Below are positions 12,682 through 25,397 of a stretch of 64,000 nucleotides of DNA, one piece after another; the stretch's first letter is position 1, and each line of letters begins with the position of its first letter. The stretch spans positions 1 to 64,000 of the forward strand of contig JAHBMJ010003480.1 of assembly GCA_018398765.1 (NCBI GenBank), given 5' to 3'. The notes beneath the pieces were generated by a model. The model did not search any database and was not told the origin of the DNA. It was given only the letters and a program-made list of their open reading frames with translations. Origin of the DNA: Chromera velia. Its lineage: Eukaryota; Sar; Chromeraceae. Both the position numbers and the translations under genes were made by a program.

Positions 12682-14327
12682 TCAATCATGATAGTTCATA
12701 GGAAGCCGAAGAGAACAAGGCTGGTCAAGCGGACGTTCCCGGCTTCCCATGGCTTCAGCAACCGAGTTTCGCTGCAAAAAGAAAAGATTGACATACAAAG
12801 TTACGTGTGAAGAAGGACGCAGACATGAGACCACACGTAGAAATCGACGTACTGACAGAACCGACCAGCCTGCAATAGCATGCCTTCTTTTTCCTTTTTT
12901 TTTGAACAACTCCAAAAGAGAAAAACCTTTTGCATATTATCACGCTCACGTCAAAGGAATGCTTCCGAATAAGCACGATCTGAAGCATTCACACGGCAAG
13001 CAATCTCTCAAATTCGATCAATGCGCGCGCCAAAAAAGATAAAAAGCACATAGAAGAGACCCACCTCTGACTGTACAGATGAATTTGGGCTCGGGGGAAT
13101 GTCTGGAGGTCCGAGGGCCAAACCTTCGACAAACTGCGCAACCACTGCAGAGGCCTCCACCGACCCCCTCTGATGGCCCTTCTTCTTCGCTGGTGCCTGC
13201 ACCAACCCCCCCGTCCCTCCTGGCTGGTGGGGAGATCTCGGAGTTACCGCTGAGGACCCATGGGGAGCGACGGTCGCCCTCTTCTGCGCCACCAGTAGCC
13301 TGTTTAAGGCTGCGTCTCTCTGTCCGGTGGAGAGAATGGAGGCTTTGTTATTCGCAGATGAGGGTGGAGGTATGGACGGGACGGGCATGGCATGGGCGTG
13401 ACTGCTGTACCGCCGTCGGCTGGCCACAAGGCTCGACCGCGCCGTTCCGGGGAGTCCAGAGGGGGGGGCGGGGGTTCTTGAAAGTCTAGGCGACCCCCCC
13501 GTGAGTCCGGATTTTCTAGAGTCAGGGGTCCCTCCTTGGCTTCTAGCATCTTGCTGAGATTCTGTTGAGTTTTCGGGTTCTTCTCCTTCCTCTTGAATTT
13601 CTGTGTGGGAGAGGGGAAGGTCCTTTTGAGTCTGTTCTTCTAGATGGGTGGGAAGGTTGGTGCTCTGCTGTGATGTCATCACGCTCTCTCTTGCGGCGGA
13701 GCCCTCTGCAAAGAAGTGGACGGGGCCATGCCGAGGAGAAGACTGAGAAGGCAGGGGCGCCGCCGCGCCGTCTTCGTTGGACCCTAGAGGGCTTTTGTCT
13801 TTCCCGCTCTGTTCGTTTTGTTCATCTGTTTCGTCGTCGTCATCAACTTCATCACCCTGAGGGAGAGGTGACGGTGCGAGTTTTTGGAGTTGGAGGTTTT
13901 GTTTAGTGGGAGAACAGGTGAGACGTCTCCATACGCTTTCTTTGCGTCCCTTCTCTTTCTCCTTCTTCCGTGTTGAAAGGGACGGTGAGATTGTTCCTGT
14001 GTCTCTTCCAAAGACAATCACTCTCTTTTTCTTTCTCTCGGCAACAATGGAGAGGACCCTGTCGTATTCCTCAAGTGCCTCAGACGCTTTCAACTCTCCA
14101 ACGGAACCGTTGGGACCTTCTCTGGGAGTGGAAGCGACAGAGGCGTGGGAGTGATCGCGAGCGGGTGATGACAATTCAGCGACTGTGTCTCTTTTTGAGC
14201 TTTCTCTTTCCTTGTTGAGCCGTTCTGCTTCCTCTTGGGCCCTCACGGCAGGCTCAAGGATTGAATGAATGGCCTCGACAACGGCATCGGGGGGAAGCTG
14301 CACAGGGAGAGAGAGAGAGAGAGAGCC

Positions 14328-14362
<35 letters not shown>

Positions 14363-14379
14363 CAGAGAGACAGAGAGAC

Positions 14380-14422
<43 letters not shown>

Positions 14423-16467
14423 CAGAGAGAGAGAGAGAGAAAAGAAGGAAAGAGGGGAAGGACAACAAATATCCCATCAAACATCGAGGGCTTGTGTTGA
14501 CGGATCCGCTCTGAGGACATCTCAAACATTGTATGCCAAACTTCGTTGACCTCTCAAAAAGAAATGAGTCTGAGCCAACCAAAAGAAGCAAGTGGGGAAG
14601 GATGTGCTCAGTCGATGTTGGGACGAGACCAGAAAACAAAAGGAAGAATGCGCACCACAGAAAAAGGGAGAAAACAAACAAGGAAGCAAGGAACGCGAAC
14701 GAACGAAGGACCAAAATAAATGGGATCAACGGACCTGGAGGGCATCGACAAAGGCCCCCACCACAACTGCGACTTCTCTACGACACAAATCGGAGACCCG
14801 AAGCATGCGAAGAGACTGCAGGCAGGCAGGCAGGTGACGCAGAGAAGGGAACTATTCATGAAACAATCCACGTTTGGAAAGGCCGTAGCTCTCTCTTCGT
14901 AAGTAAAATGATTTCCGTCCATGGCTAAGAAGAGCAGTCAAAATAAAAGAAAAAGCCATAGAGGGTCTACCCTTTGCCTCATTCTTCTTTCTTCCCTCCA
15001 TCTGCCTGCCTGTCTGTCTGTCTGTCTGTCTGTCTATCTGTCTGTCTACGTCTTGCCCTTCAGATAAGGATGAAGTGGAAAAGCTTGGGCTACACGGCTC
15101 TTTTGTTCTCCACGGAGGGAACACGGGGAGGGAGGGAGGGTGCAAATGCCCTGTAGAACTACAGATAATCAAATATGGTTCCTCGCATATTTGAACAACC
15201 CCACTTTTTCTTATTCCTCCCTTTCCCTTTCCACCCGACCCCCTCCACAGACCCACAGACGCACCAACCCTGAGTAGGAGGTTCAACGAGACTTCGTTCC
15301 CTCCCGCAAGGACGTACTGACAGACGTCGCACAGGAACCTCTCAGCTGCAGGGAATTAAGGAACAAAGAATGAAGGAAGGAAGAAGGGAGGGAAGCGAAA
15401 AGCAGGAATGTGTTAGAAAGAAAGGAAACGGGCCTCTCATTCGATTCCATGTATAATTAGTTTGTGTTCAATGACACGCTTAATGACCTCACCTCTCAGT
15501 GTTTTCATCGTCTGTACTAAGCGTCCCAGCAAGCGTGGAGAAAGAGAACACCTTTGACACCAAACAGACAGACAATAGATGTTCATCTCTGTATGTCAAC
15601 AAGGATGTAATGTATAAAAGTCCAAAGCCGCTTTCTGAGTTCGCGATTGACATTCAGCAGCGTTTGTCGATGTCAGCAGACCACCAAACGGATGAACACA
15701 CAGTGAGACTTCTGGGCCCTCTGTCTGGACTGACCTCTGTGTGGTTGTCTGAGTGGGTCTGCCAGCCTTCTGACGTATTTCGAGAATGTCTCTGCTTTAG
15801 CTGCCCTCAACTTTGCCTTGAGTGTCCGTCCCTCCTCCGCAAGACAACGAAGATGGTGCTGCATGTGAGGAAGAAGAAGATTGTTCATTTATTTGCCCTG
15901 TGTCCTGTGGGGGAATCTGTAGACCTTTTACCCTTTTGCATATATTTTCTCTTCTCCTCCCGCCAGAAGGAAAGGGAAAGATCCCCCTGTGAATGTATCC
16001 ACGCAGGACTGGCAGGCAACGCTGGGCGCATGCAAGGCACGCAAAGTAAACTGCATTTCTCAGGCTACTGAGGCATTGTCTTTTGTCTTTCGATCATCCT
16101 TGTCGAACCTTGACAAAGATCTACTACACAATGTTTTCTATCTGCAGATCTGTATGAAAGTCACAGAAGTCCATTACCTCTTGTTGTGCATTCGGTCGAC
16201 TGATGTGCGTTTGCCACACGGTCGGACTGACCAGATCAGAGACTCCCCGGCTCAGTCTTGCTGGAGCCACAACGTCGGTCTTGATGCTGCAGACAGACGG
16301 GCACAATAAAGGGATACTCAATTAAGCTTTGATGCCAGAGGAAGGATACAAAAAACCCCGTTTCTCAATTGGGTGCGCGGGCTTGGCAAAGCCTTTGAAT
16401 TCTGCATCGTCACTTCTTTTTCTTCAGAATGAGACACCTCCATATCCTTCATCTAAACGCACAGGCT

Positions 16468-16544
<77 letters not shown>

Positions 16545-17560
16545 GCACACACTTGCGCTTCGGTTCCGTGCTTTGGTTTTCACACGCAATTTGTTTTTGC
16601 TGACCGACTGACCCCATTTGCTCTGGTCTAGTCTTCTGCAGTCTCTCCACGGTCCTCGAGAGAACCGACGAGGACTCCTTCCGCGTTTCCCTAAAAAGAG
16701 TCCGGATGCGCCTCAGAGCCGCTTCACCTCTCTGTCGCTCTGCGTTTGCGCATACACAAGAAGAAGGGAGTCTCTGATTCAAGGCAGCGGCAAAACAAGG
16801 CGCAAAGAACGAATCTGGTCAAGCTTCGCAAGACGACAGAAGGAACCCCCTTGTGCGATGCCTGATCTTCCCCCTCTTCCCACACACAGACACAGAAGAG
16901 GAGACGCCAATTTGCTCTTCCGTCTCCCCCATCAGATCCACACATATTTCGATTCAAGACCCCAAAATCACACTCTTCGAGATAAACTTGAATCCCAATC
17001 CGGGAAAACATCATATTCGACTCATTTACGCGTGACAGATTTCATATGAAGACAGAATAGATAGAAATACAACTTACGGACTCTTGATGCATTGTGAGTT
17101 TGTGTACGCAAGGAACTGGTCCCACAGTGTCGTCCTCTCCTCCCCAAATCCTCTGGACGAGGCGGCACTCGGGGCAGTCGACTCCGAGGGGGAAGTTTTG
17201 ACTCTGCGTCTTTTTCCTCTATGGATTTGCGTCAACACCCACAGAGGGCCTCCTTCTCGTGCTCTCTCATCTGTCATGAGCCTCTTCGCAAAACGACGTT
17301 TGAACTTTTGATATCGCGCTGAGCGTTTCTGCTGCAGATTTGCGTTGCGTCTGAAGAGCCTGACCAGCCCTAGTTTGTCCTTTCCCGTGCCCTCGGCTGC
17401 TGCTGCGGCGGGGCCTGTGGCCGCAGATGCCACTGCATGACCGTCCTTTCTGTTAAGGACCATGGAGACAGCAGGCTTCCTCCCCGATTGGACTAGCAGG
17501 GCGGTGATTGAAGACGTGCCCGTGACAGCAGATGGACGGTGGGGGCGCCTGATGAAGTGA

Positions 17561-17593
<33 letters not shown>

Positions 17594-17596
17594 GAC

Positions 17597-17631
<35 letters not shown>

Positions 17632-18932
17632 CATTGGATATGGTTTTTTTCGTAAACTGTATCAGATGTCCTGAGAATACGATGTCACATGCGACATTGA
17701 AACAATCTGTAAAGCATTCTCTATTGACGCGACAGTAGAGAGATTTTCGAAAAAAATGGCGAACGCTTTTAATGTCTAAGAAAGGTTTTAAATGCTTTTC
17801 TACATGAAGCGGTCGTTCCGCAGATAGTGCAGAGGTATCGTGGATGAACAAAAAATTGGAGAGAAGGGCTTTGTCCTTTGTCACCTCTTTGCTGTTCTTT
17901 TCTTTCTTTCTATCTTTCACGTGCCATCCAAGAATCTTCACAGACTGCCCTACAGACCTTCTCTGAAAGAAGTGATGAATCTCGTCTTTCAACGAGACCT
18001 CCGGCTGTGCTGGTCGCCTCCTTCTCTTTTTTCTGCAATGGGGGGGGGAGTTCAGAGACCACGTAGATCATTTGAAGCTGAAGGGAAGAACGCAGAAGGG
18101 GGGGGTCAAAGGGAAGAAAAACGATGATTCAGAGTCTCTCGCGCAAAATTTGAGGAGCGCATCGAATGTCCAAGCTGCTGCACTTTCACATACTTCTTGT
18201 AGGCAGGCAGGCAGGCAGACAGACAGACAGACAGACAGACAGACAGGCAGGCATGCAGGCAGGCAGGCAGACGGACCCTTTTGAGTTGGGCTTGCTGGGG
18301 TCTCCGAACACCGCGTTGAGCATTTTCTCGAGTGCGGGTGGGGGTCTGTCGTCCTCCTCTCTCTTCTTGTGGAGTTGAATCCACTTCCTCTTTCTGCAGT
18401 CATGGAGAGTCGGCACTTCCGCTGGCATGAAGACCTTCCGCTTCAGAATTGCAACCCGTGGGATCTGCAAGAAGGAAGAAACATGAAAGAGAATTGAAAG
18501 AAGAGAAGAAGACATGCATGCTTACACGGAAGATCTTGTGGTAGGAAAAATTCTTTTGTGCAGGTCCTAGTCAAAGAGCTCTTTCTCGTTCTTCCCCGTG
18601 ACCGTGAGAGGGAGAGAGAGAGAGAGGGAGGGAGAGGGGGGGGGTAGAGAGAGAGAGAGAGAAAGAGAAGGAGCACCACACTGTATGAACGCATGTGCAC
18701 AACCTCATTTGGACGAACCTTTGGCAACGGCGGCGGCTGGAGCTGCGAGTTCTTATCGTAGGGTCTCGACGCCCTCTGCCTGCATGCAGAGGCAAAAATA
18801 AAGTACAGGCATGCAAATGTGAGTGGAATCCAAGCGTTTGCTCTCAGTGTGCTCATACTGAATCTGCTACGACAGATCTCATTTGTACTATACGTTCTGC
18901 TTTGATCTCTCTCTCTCTCTCTCTCCCCCTCT

Positions 18933-18969
<37 letters not shown>

Positions 18970-21900
18970 CCCCTCTCATTTCCTCCCCCCCTCCATGTCT
19001 AGCGTGTCTCGTCAATTGTACCCATCTGATGTCACTCTTCATTGCTTTCCTCTTCATGTTTCAGTTCATATGTGTGCAGAGGTGCATACATTTTCTGATG
19101 ATGGGTTGGAATCTGAGTGACTGAACTGACAGGAAAGCCGCGAGAAGGTCGTCGGTGAGAACTGCATCCAGAATTCCTCCCTCGCCTGCTGTTTGGGCCT
19201 CCCTTGTTGTGGCGTTTGTCTGCTGAGGGTTCTTTCCATCTACTTTGTTGTCTCCCTTTTTCTTCAACCCCTTCACCCCCCCCCCTCTCCTTTTACCTTT
19301 TGTGTTCCCGTTCATCATCGCTTCCATCGTCGCCTCTGCTGCTGCAAAGGCCGACGCAATCGTGACTGCGCCCTTCCCCTTTCCCGTTTTTCTTGTGGGG
19401 TCCTTGTCCAGTTTCTCGTCAGATACTTGATTGTTCCCCTCTTTGATAACAGGCAGATCCGAAGAACGATGCGTTTCCGGGAATGCGACAATGTGGTCCG
19501 GGAAAGAACGATGAGTTGCCAACCTGTTTGTGTTATCTGGAGGGACTGTCGTTGATCTCTGAGAATCTTGAAGCATCATCACTGCCTTTGCCTCGGCTTT
19601 CATCTTTTCCAAATCCAAAAAAGTGACCTTGGGCGGACTCTGTACACCCCCTACGGATTTTTGTTTGTTCTTTCTCGCATTCCCCCCTGCGCCTTCTAAC
19701 AGGCCCCCCACTATTTGGCTTTCCGGTGGAGAAGGGGGGCATGCAAGACCTGCTGCCTCAATGTCTTTCCGAAGAATCTCCAGACGATCCGCTATTTCTG
19801 TGGGGGGAGGAGGAGATGTTGAAGGGGAAGGGGAAGCCTCCTCTTCTGAATTCTCCTTGTCCCTTTCGAGAAGAACACTCTCAAGGGATTCATCAAACAC
19901 AAAGAAACTTTTTCTCTTCGGAGAATCCCCCGGGGCCTCTACTTCTCCTTCTTTCTTGAGCGAGTACCCACCCGGCTGTCTGCCCAGCCCTCTCCCCTGT
20001 GTGCTGGACGGCGGAGAGGGAAGCTTCCTTGACAGAGAAGAAGGAGAGGAGGGCTCGCAGTCAACTGCAAACGAGGTCAAGCAGCGCACAGACAAAAATG
20101 AGGGTATCATTTCAATCTACATCACAGAAAAACGCACTCTTTCTCTTCCCCTCTCTCTTCCTCTCTCACGCACACATGCAGCACTTCAGAGAGAGAGAAA
20201 GAGAAAGAGAGAGAGAGAGGGGGGGGGGNGGGGGGGGGGGGGGGACAGAAAGAGACAGAGACAGAGACAGAGAGAGGGGAGAGAGAAAGAGAAACAGAGA
20301 GAGAGAGAGGGATGCCAGGGTCCCTCACACTCTTTCCTTCCGTCTCTTTCCGACACTTTCTGCTCGCATGGGGACACAATACACCGTCAACTCAAAGCTG
20401 CTCACTGCAAAACACTCAAACAGACGGTCAAGGAGACACGAGAAGAAACGGCGGCCGGGTGTGCGAAGAAAATCAAAAGGGGGCGAAATTAGGGAACACC
20501 AGATCAGGAGAGTGAGTTCTTTGAGAGCCTGGAGAAAAGAGTCATGCTGAAAGGCAAACGAGAAATTCAACCGAATCGAGCTGTAGTGTTGAGGAGGCAA
20601 GAAAAAAAACGAATTGATGATAAGAATGACTCGAACGAACCATTCGATGCACGTTTTCTCTTTTCATCGTCATCAGGTAGGTCGATTCCGTCATCCGTAA
20701 ACTCTCTTTCTGTCTCTAACGCCCCCTCCCTCTCCTCTTCCAACGACCCTTCAATCCTTTCGCCTTCACATTCCCGCCCTTCTTCTTCTGCTCCAACAAG
20801 ATTTTCTGTTTCTTTGTTGGACACGGAAGAGTCAGCAGGAGGACCCTCTGATTTCTCTTTCCCTGAAGGATCTTCATCAGTCGACCTGCCTCCCTTTCTC
20901 TCTGTGTCTCCCTCCTCCCCTCCTCGAGACTCTCCTGGAGAGACTGCCCTCTCGAGGGTCTCGCCACCTTCTCTATCTTCCACCACCCTCACAGCGTCTT
21001 CCATGAGCGCTTTGTCTGCCTTCTCCTGAGACGCTGATCTCCCTCTCTGTCTAACAGACTCGACAGTGCCTCTGCTGTCTGCCTCTGGGAGTTTCGGGGC
21101 GTCTGTAGGACTGGAGGAAGCGGACGGAGAGGCAGCGACAATGACCGTGTTGGACTTGCTCTTGGTCAGCTCCACTTCTTGAGAGGAGGAGGACGCACGA
21201 CCCCGCTCTTGGGATCCCCTTGTTCCCCCGGGGGCATCTGCGGGAAGTCCCTGCCCTCCTTTAACTTCTTCCCCCGACTTTCTCAAACTTCCTTTACCGT
21301 ATCGCTGTGACCGTGGAAGGGTAAGACGCCACCTCCCGGCCCGGCCACACACAGCACCGGGCCCAGATGTAAGCATTTCGGGACGTGTGCGCGCATCTCT
21401 GGGCTTCGTCCTCGCCTTCTCTGCAAATGCCTCTGTCTCTGTGGCAAACACCCGCCGAGGCGCACCCCACTGGACCTCAAACCGCAACGCCCGAGAGGTC
21501 CTATCGACAGGCCCCACCACACGGGAGGGCACTCCCAGGTTGGCAGGGCGGCTCGTTCTCTTCAGAGAACTGCAGAAGAAAACATCGTCAGAATGCATAC
21601 ATACGGAAAAACAGTGACTGTGTATCTGTGACAGAGTGTGTACAAAATCCACCTTTCAATCTGTTTCTACCTTTTTGTTGGAAAGCAATATATATTGTTC
21701 ATCCAGAGCCCGCTTTGTTTCTCAAAGGTGTCCGCTCGTGCATGACGACTTTTTTTTTCATGAGGAAAAGATCTCTTCCCAGTAACCGACCCACAGACCG
21801 ACCCAGGGTTTCGCTGCTTCTGTCGAAAAGCCTCCATTAACGCCACAGCAGACGGAGGTGCCTGTCCCCTCGGCCCCTCTTGATGAAGGAACAGCGGACT

Positions 21901-24038
21901 TGAAAGAGGACCTTCACCACTCACACCCCCTCCTTGGCTAACGTCTGGATGTCCAATATCACTCCTCTTTTTGAATTCTGCAAATGAAAGTCGCAGCAGA
22001 GGATCTGAGGAGGTAATGTCTGGGATTTCCTCCCCCTCCTCCCGTGTCCCCTTACACTGATCCTTCCAAAATCTCATCCACGCCTGGCCATCAACACCCT
22101 CGGACCCCGGCACACGAGACGAAAGAAAAAGGGATGCCGGGGTCTTCCTCCCACTTCCACCCAATGTATTCACCACACCGGTACCCGGCCTGAGGTCTCC
22201 CTCATCCCCCGATTCCATCCCCTCTCTCTCTTTCCTTCTTTCTCTCTCTTCCCCCTCACAGTTGTCTTCTGATTCCTCTGCAAGTGCTGCGACTGTGGCG
22301 GCTCTCCACGCAACAGCCATGTCCACAACGTCCATCGGCCTCTTTGCGTTGATACGAGACAGAACGGGCTGCTTGACTGGGACGGAGGCGGATTGTCTTT
22401 TTGAGGCTCTACAAGGGGAAATGTCAGAATCCAATCGAAAGGTCGCCCCCTCAGCTTGTGAAGGTGAGGTAGGCCTCTTGGATGGGGAAATAGGAAGAGA
22501 AGAACGGCGCATGAGTGAACTGGGAGACCTCTGACGGCCTTCCCCTGAAACAGGAGAGGGCGAGCTAGGAAGCACCAAGGGAGGAAGAAGCGGTTTTCTT
22601 CCACACACAGAAGTCTCCTTGCGTGACGGTCTTGCAAAGTTAAACAGCTCTGAACCGTCACTCTGTGCTGATTGTGGTCTTTCCCTTTCTCCCTCTTTTG
22701 CTTCTCTCTTTCCATCATGCAAACCTACTGCCGTTTCTTCTTCGCATTCGCCTTTCTTTTTTGACCCTACACAGAGGGCCCCTATCTCCCCCCTCTCCTC
22801 CGCATACTTCCGGCCTGCCTCCGCAGAGCGCGACACCATAGACAATCTGGACTCGCCAATGCGCCCTGCTTGACGGCCAATGATGGTACCACAGGGAAAG
22901 AACCCTGCAAGCAACGGGAGAACAACACCCATACAAACACGAGCAGATGCAAAACAACACCAGGCAATCATCCTTCCATTGTGCTACCACAGACAGACAC
23001 TTGGAAGATGTTCACTTTGTTGCCCGTCCTCGAGTCCATCCATTCCAGTTTCTTGCTTCAAAGTCCTCAATGTCCATTTTCTAGAAAAGCGAGCTTGAAT
23101 CATTTCCTCAAGGATCACTTGCGTCTCTTTTCGTTTTCTTCTTCTGTCTGCTCAACAAAAGGCTCATGCATGGAGAGACACAGCGAAGCACCAAAAACAA
23201 AACAGCAGAAGACCGACCTCCCTGTGCCATCTTGAGCCTCTGAGAGGAGACCCCAACCTCCCTGAGCAACTCCAGATAGCCCAAGCGATAGACAGACTCC
23301 CGACAGGCAGGCAAGTGCTCAGACTTTGCTAGACGTGCTGCAACCTTCCTTCGCTTCTCCTGTCTCCTTTTCCTTCTCTGCTTCTTGTCCTCCAACCCGC
23401 CGCCCCCGCCCCCAGAGCCCTCATCTTCCAACGACAGGGGCTCTATACCATCAAACAGGGGGAGAGCACCCACTTGCGTCTGGGCGTGTGGGTCCAGTGG
23501 TGTGGGCGTTGGGGTTGTCTTCGCCCCTCCCTCTGCTTTCTCTTTCTCCTTCTGGTCTGCTTTCACCCCCTGAGCGCCCTCTTTCTCTTTTTCCTTCTCC
23601 CTTTCCCTTTCCTTTTCTCTTTCCTTCTCTTTGTCCTTGTCTTCCCGGATTCGGTGAGTCTCCTGCAACGATCAAGATAGGGAGGGAGGGAAGGGAAGGG
23701 AGGAAAACGATGGGGAGTGAAATGATTGCCTGAAAGACCTTCCTTTAATTCTTTGTCACAAACAAAACAACCACACTTGTAGGCGTCAAGAGTCTCTGGA
23801 GGAAAGCACAGATCTTCTATTGCAGTCCACGGTCCTGCTTTTGTCGGCTGACTCACTGACTATTCCCCTTGCGGGCGAGAAGGCTGAAGGAAAGTTTCCG
23901 GACTAACAGTCAAGTGAATGCGTCTGTGCAATTCATGTTCCGCTGAAAGAAGCTTCATTGCTTGACGAAGTGATTCAATCGACAGACTGACCCCCTGTCC
24001 CGTTTCCAGAAAGGCAGGCTCGCTCAGGTCAATTGCGG
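12682..24038 (-). CDS. very large hypothetical protein, at least 14 exons (5' end unresolved)
   Basis: Supported minus-strand exons are 24038-23908, 23662-23218, 22904-21803, 21569-20641, 20064-19131, 18779-18719, 18464-18277, 17548-17078, 16739-16613, 16286-16232, 15858-15735, 15345-15269, 14297-13065 and 12771-12682 (stop). All neighbouring joins agree in phase except 17078 to 16739. There a small exon of 3n+2 bases seems to be missing, or two genes meet. The total is about 1,990 residues. Composition alternates between Ser/Pro/Glu/Arg-rich disordered stretches (exons 3-5 and 13) and short ordered pieces. Ordered pieces include PRVAILKRKVFMPAEVP in exon 7, KLRAAKAETFSKYVRRLADP in exon 11 and FLCDVCQYVLAGG in exon 12. 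An EK/RE-rich charged segment lies in exon 2. No domain family is recognised. The first exon with its ATG was not found; an ATG at 24323 is a candidate without a good donor. Exon ends at 21803 and 20641 have in-phase alternatives (21791; 20653). Confidence 0.6.
14308..14440. repeat. (GA)n microsatellite abutting a splice acceptor
   Basis: GA dinucleotides with CAGA interruptions. On the sense (minus) strand of the long gene this is a (TC)n tract running directly into the acceptor at 14298-14300, so it serves as the polypyrimidine tract. Confidence 0.85.
14999..15050. repeat. (CTGT)n tetranucleotide repeat
   Basis: About ten CTGT/CTGC units inside an intron of the long hypothetical gene. Confidence 0.85.
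16469..16552. repeat. (CA)n microsatellite
   Basis: CA repeats with CG interruptions in an intron of the long minus-strand gene. Poly-His/Thr frames here are repeat translations. Confidence 0.9.
17561..17629. repeat. (CA)n(CAGA)n(GA)n microsatellite next to a splice acceptor
   Basis: Reads as TC/TG repeats on the sense strand, directly upstream of the acceptor at 17549-17550 of the long gene. Confidence 0.9.
18199..18272. repeat. (CAGG)n/(CAGA)n tetranucleotide repeat
   Basis: CAGG blocks flank a CAGA core and begin immediately after the donor at 18275-18276 of the long hypothetical gene. Confidence 0.85.
20186..20310. repeat. (GA)n microsatellite with G homopolymer and one ambiguous base
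   Basis: GA repeats surround a long G run holding a single N at 20229. The N marks an unresolved sequencing or assembly position. Confidence 0.85.
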
Positions 24039-25397
24039 CTGCAGAGAAAGAATCATTGGATGAATGAACAAATGAATGGATGGATGAATGAACAGGGGGT
24101 GGATAGATGGATAGACGGGTGGGTACATAGATGCATACACACATAGGTAGATGAACAAATAAATGCGTGAGTTGCTCTGGACAGAAAGGAGCAAGTAGCT
24201 GAGAAGAACAAGGAAGGAGGGGATCGGGAAAGAGACGGGGAGCAATGGAGAGCCGTTGCAGGGAGAGAACGGAGTTTTCGGGGTTATCCTTCTAGATGCA
24301 AGCGAAGTGAGGGCTTTAGGCATCTCTTTACAAGAAATTTGTTTGCTGTGCTCAGGCTTAGTCAGGCAGCCTTACAGGCGGTTGACTGACTGACTGACTG
24401 ACCGATTCTGCGGACTTTCTTTGACCATTTGTACTTTGCAACAATGGGGCTCAGTGGCGTCAATCCTGTGTAGATGGGGGCTTGTCCGTCTGCATGGGGC
24501 TTCTGACCCTTGTCAGCCTTCCCCTCGGCCAACCCGGACATCCCCGTTCCTTTCTTTCGGAGGGCTATTTTTGAAGAATTATTGGGGAGAACAAGAAATG
24601 AAATGAGGAGTTGTTCAGCGCGACTCGTTTCGTTGCCACATTACACCGTTTATTCGATAAACTGCACTCACACGTTGTCGTAAGCTGCGTGAACATGCAC
24701 GACTTTCAGCTTCTTCGGTGCCGGAACTGTTTGCTGAAGGATTTATTCTCCCGCTTTGTACATAGTTTGCGTTTGTTCAGTCTGACTCACTGACTGACTG
24801 ACTGCAATTCACATGCCACCACGTCGGATCACACAAGACATTGATCAGACGATGTGCATATGTACATCTGTTTTGCGTGCACTGATGGGCTGTTTGGTCT
24901 GTGTGCCTTTTGGTCTTCTGAACTCTGATCCTTTGCACCCCGGAACATGCATGCAATCGATCGAGACCTCCCCACTTCATTCAATTAAATGCATGGAATT
25001 TCGCGCGAGTGCGCGCGCGCCTGAGTGGTGTACATGCACTGCATGACAATTACTTCAGACATGCAATTTAGCTCGGTCAGACTGTGACACAAAAAACTCG
25101 CTGTGACATAATGTCAGACATCTTCTCCCTGAGTCCGGGCTCCGGCCATGGAGCTGGAGGTGGTAACGTATACCGCGACTCATCAGTTGAAGCACTGCGA
25201 ACCCCCCAGTCACCTTCTGTCATTCCATACATTTACATCAGCACACCTAGTGTGCGAGAATTCGCTGAACCTGGCAGTGCGCATCGATTGTTGCGGCAAG
25301 GGGACTTGGATACGTCGTGAGCGCAAGAAGTCTGTCACGCCAACAGGCGCTGACGGCCCGTCCAAAGGATCATCAGAACGTTCCCCAAGATTCCGGG
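24039..25397. promoter_or_regulatory. divergent intergenic region with a TGCATGCA palindrome
   Basis: Lies between the long minus-strand gene and the plus-strand transporter. It should hold the first exon of the former and the promoters of both. It contains ATGA/ATGG-type simple repeats at 24.06-24.17 kb, (ACTG)n runs at 24.38-24.40 and 24.78-24.80 kb and one TGCATGCA at 24948-24955. No further gene is supported. Confidence 0.35.

Noticed and set aside
18106-18180. Candidate exon KYVKVQQLGHSMRSSNF on the minus strand
   Set aside because: The exons on either side (ending 18277, starting 17548) already join in phase without it.
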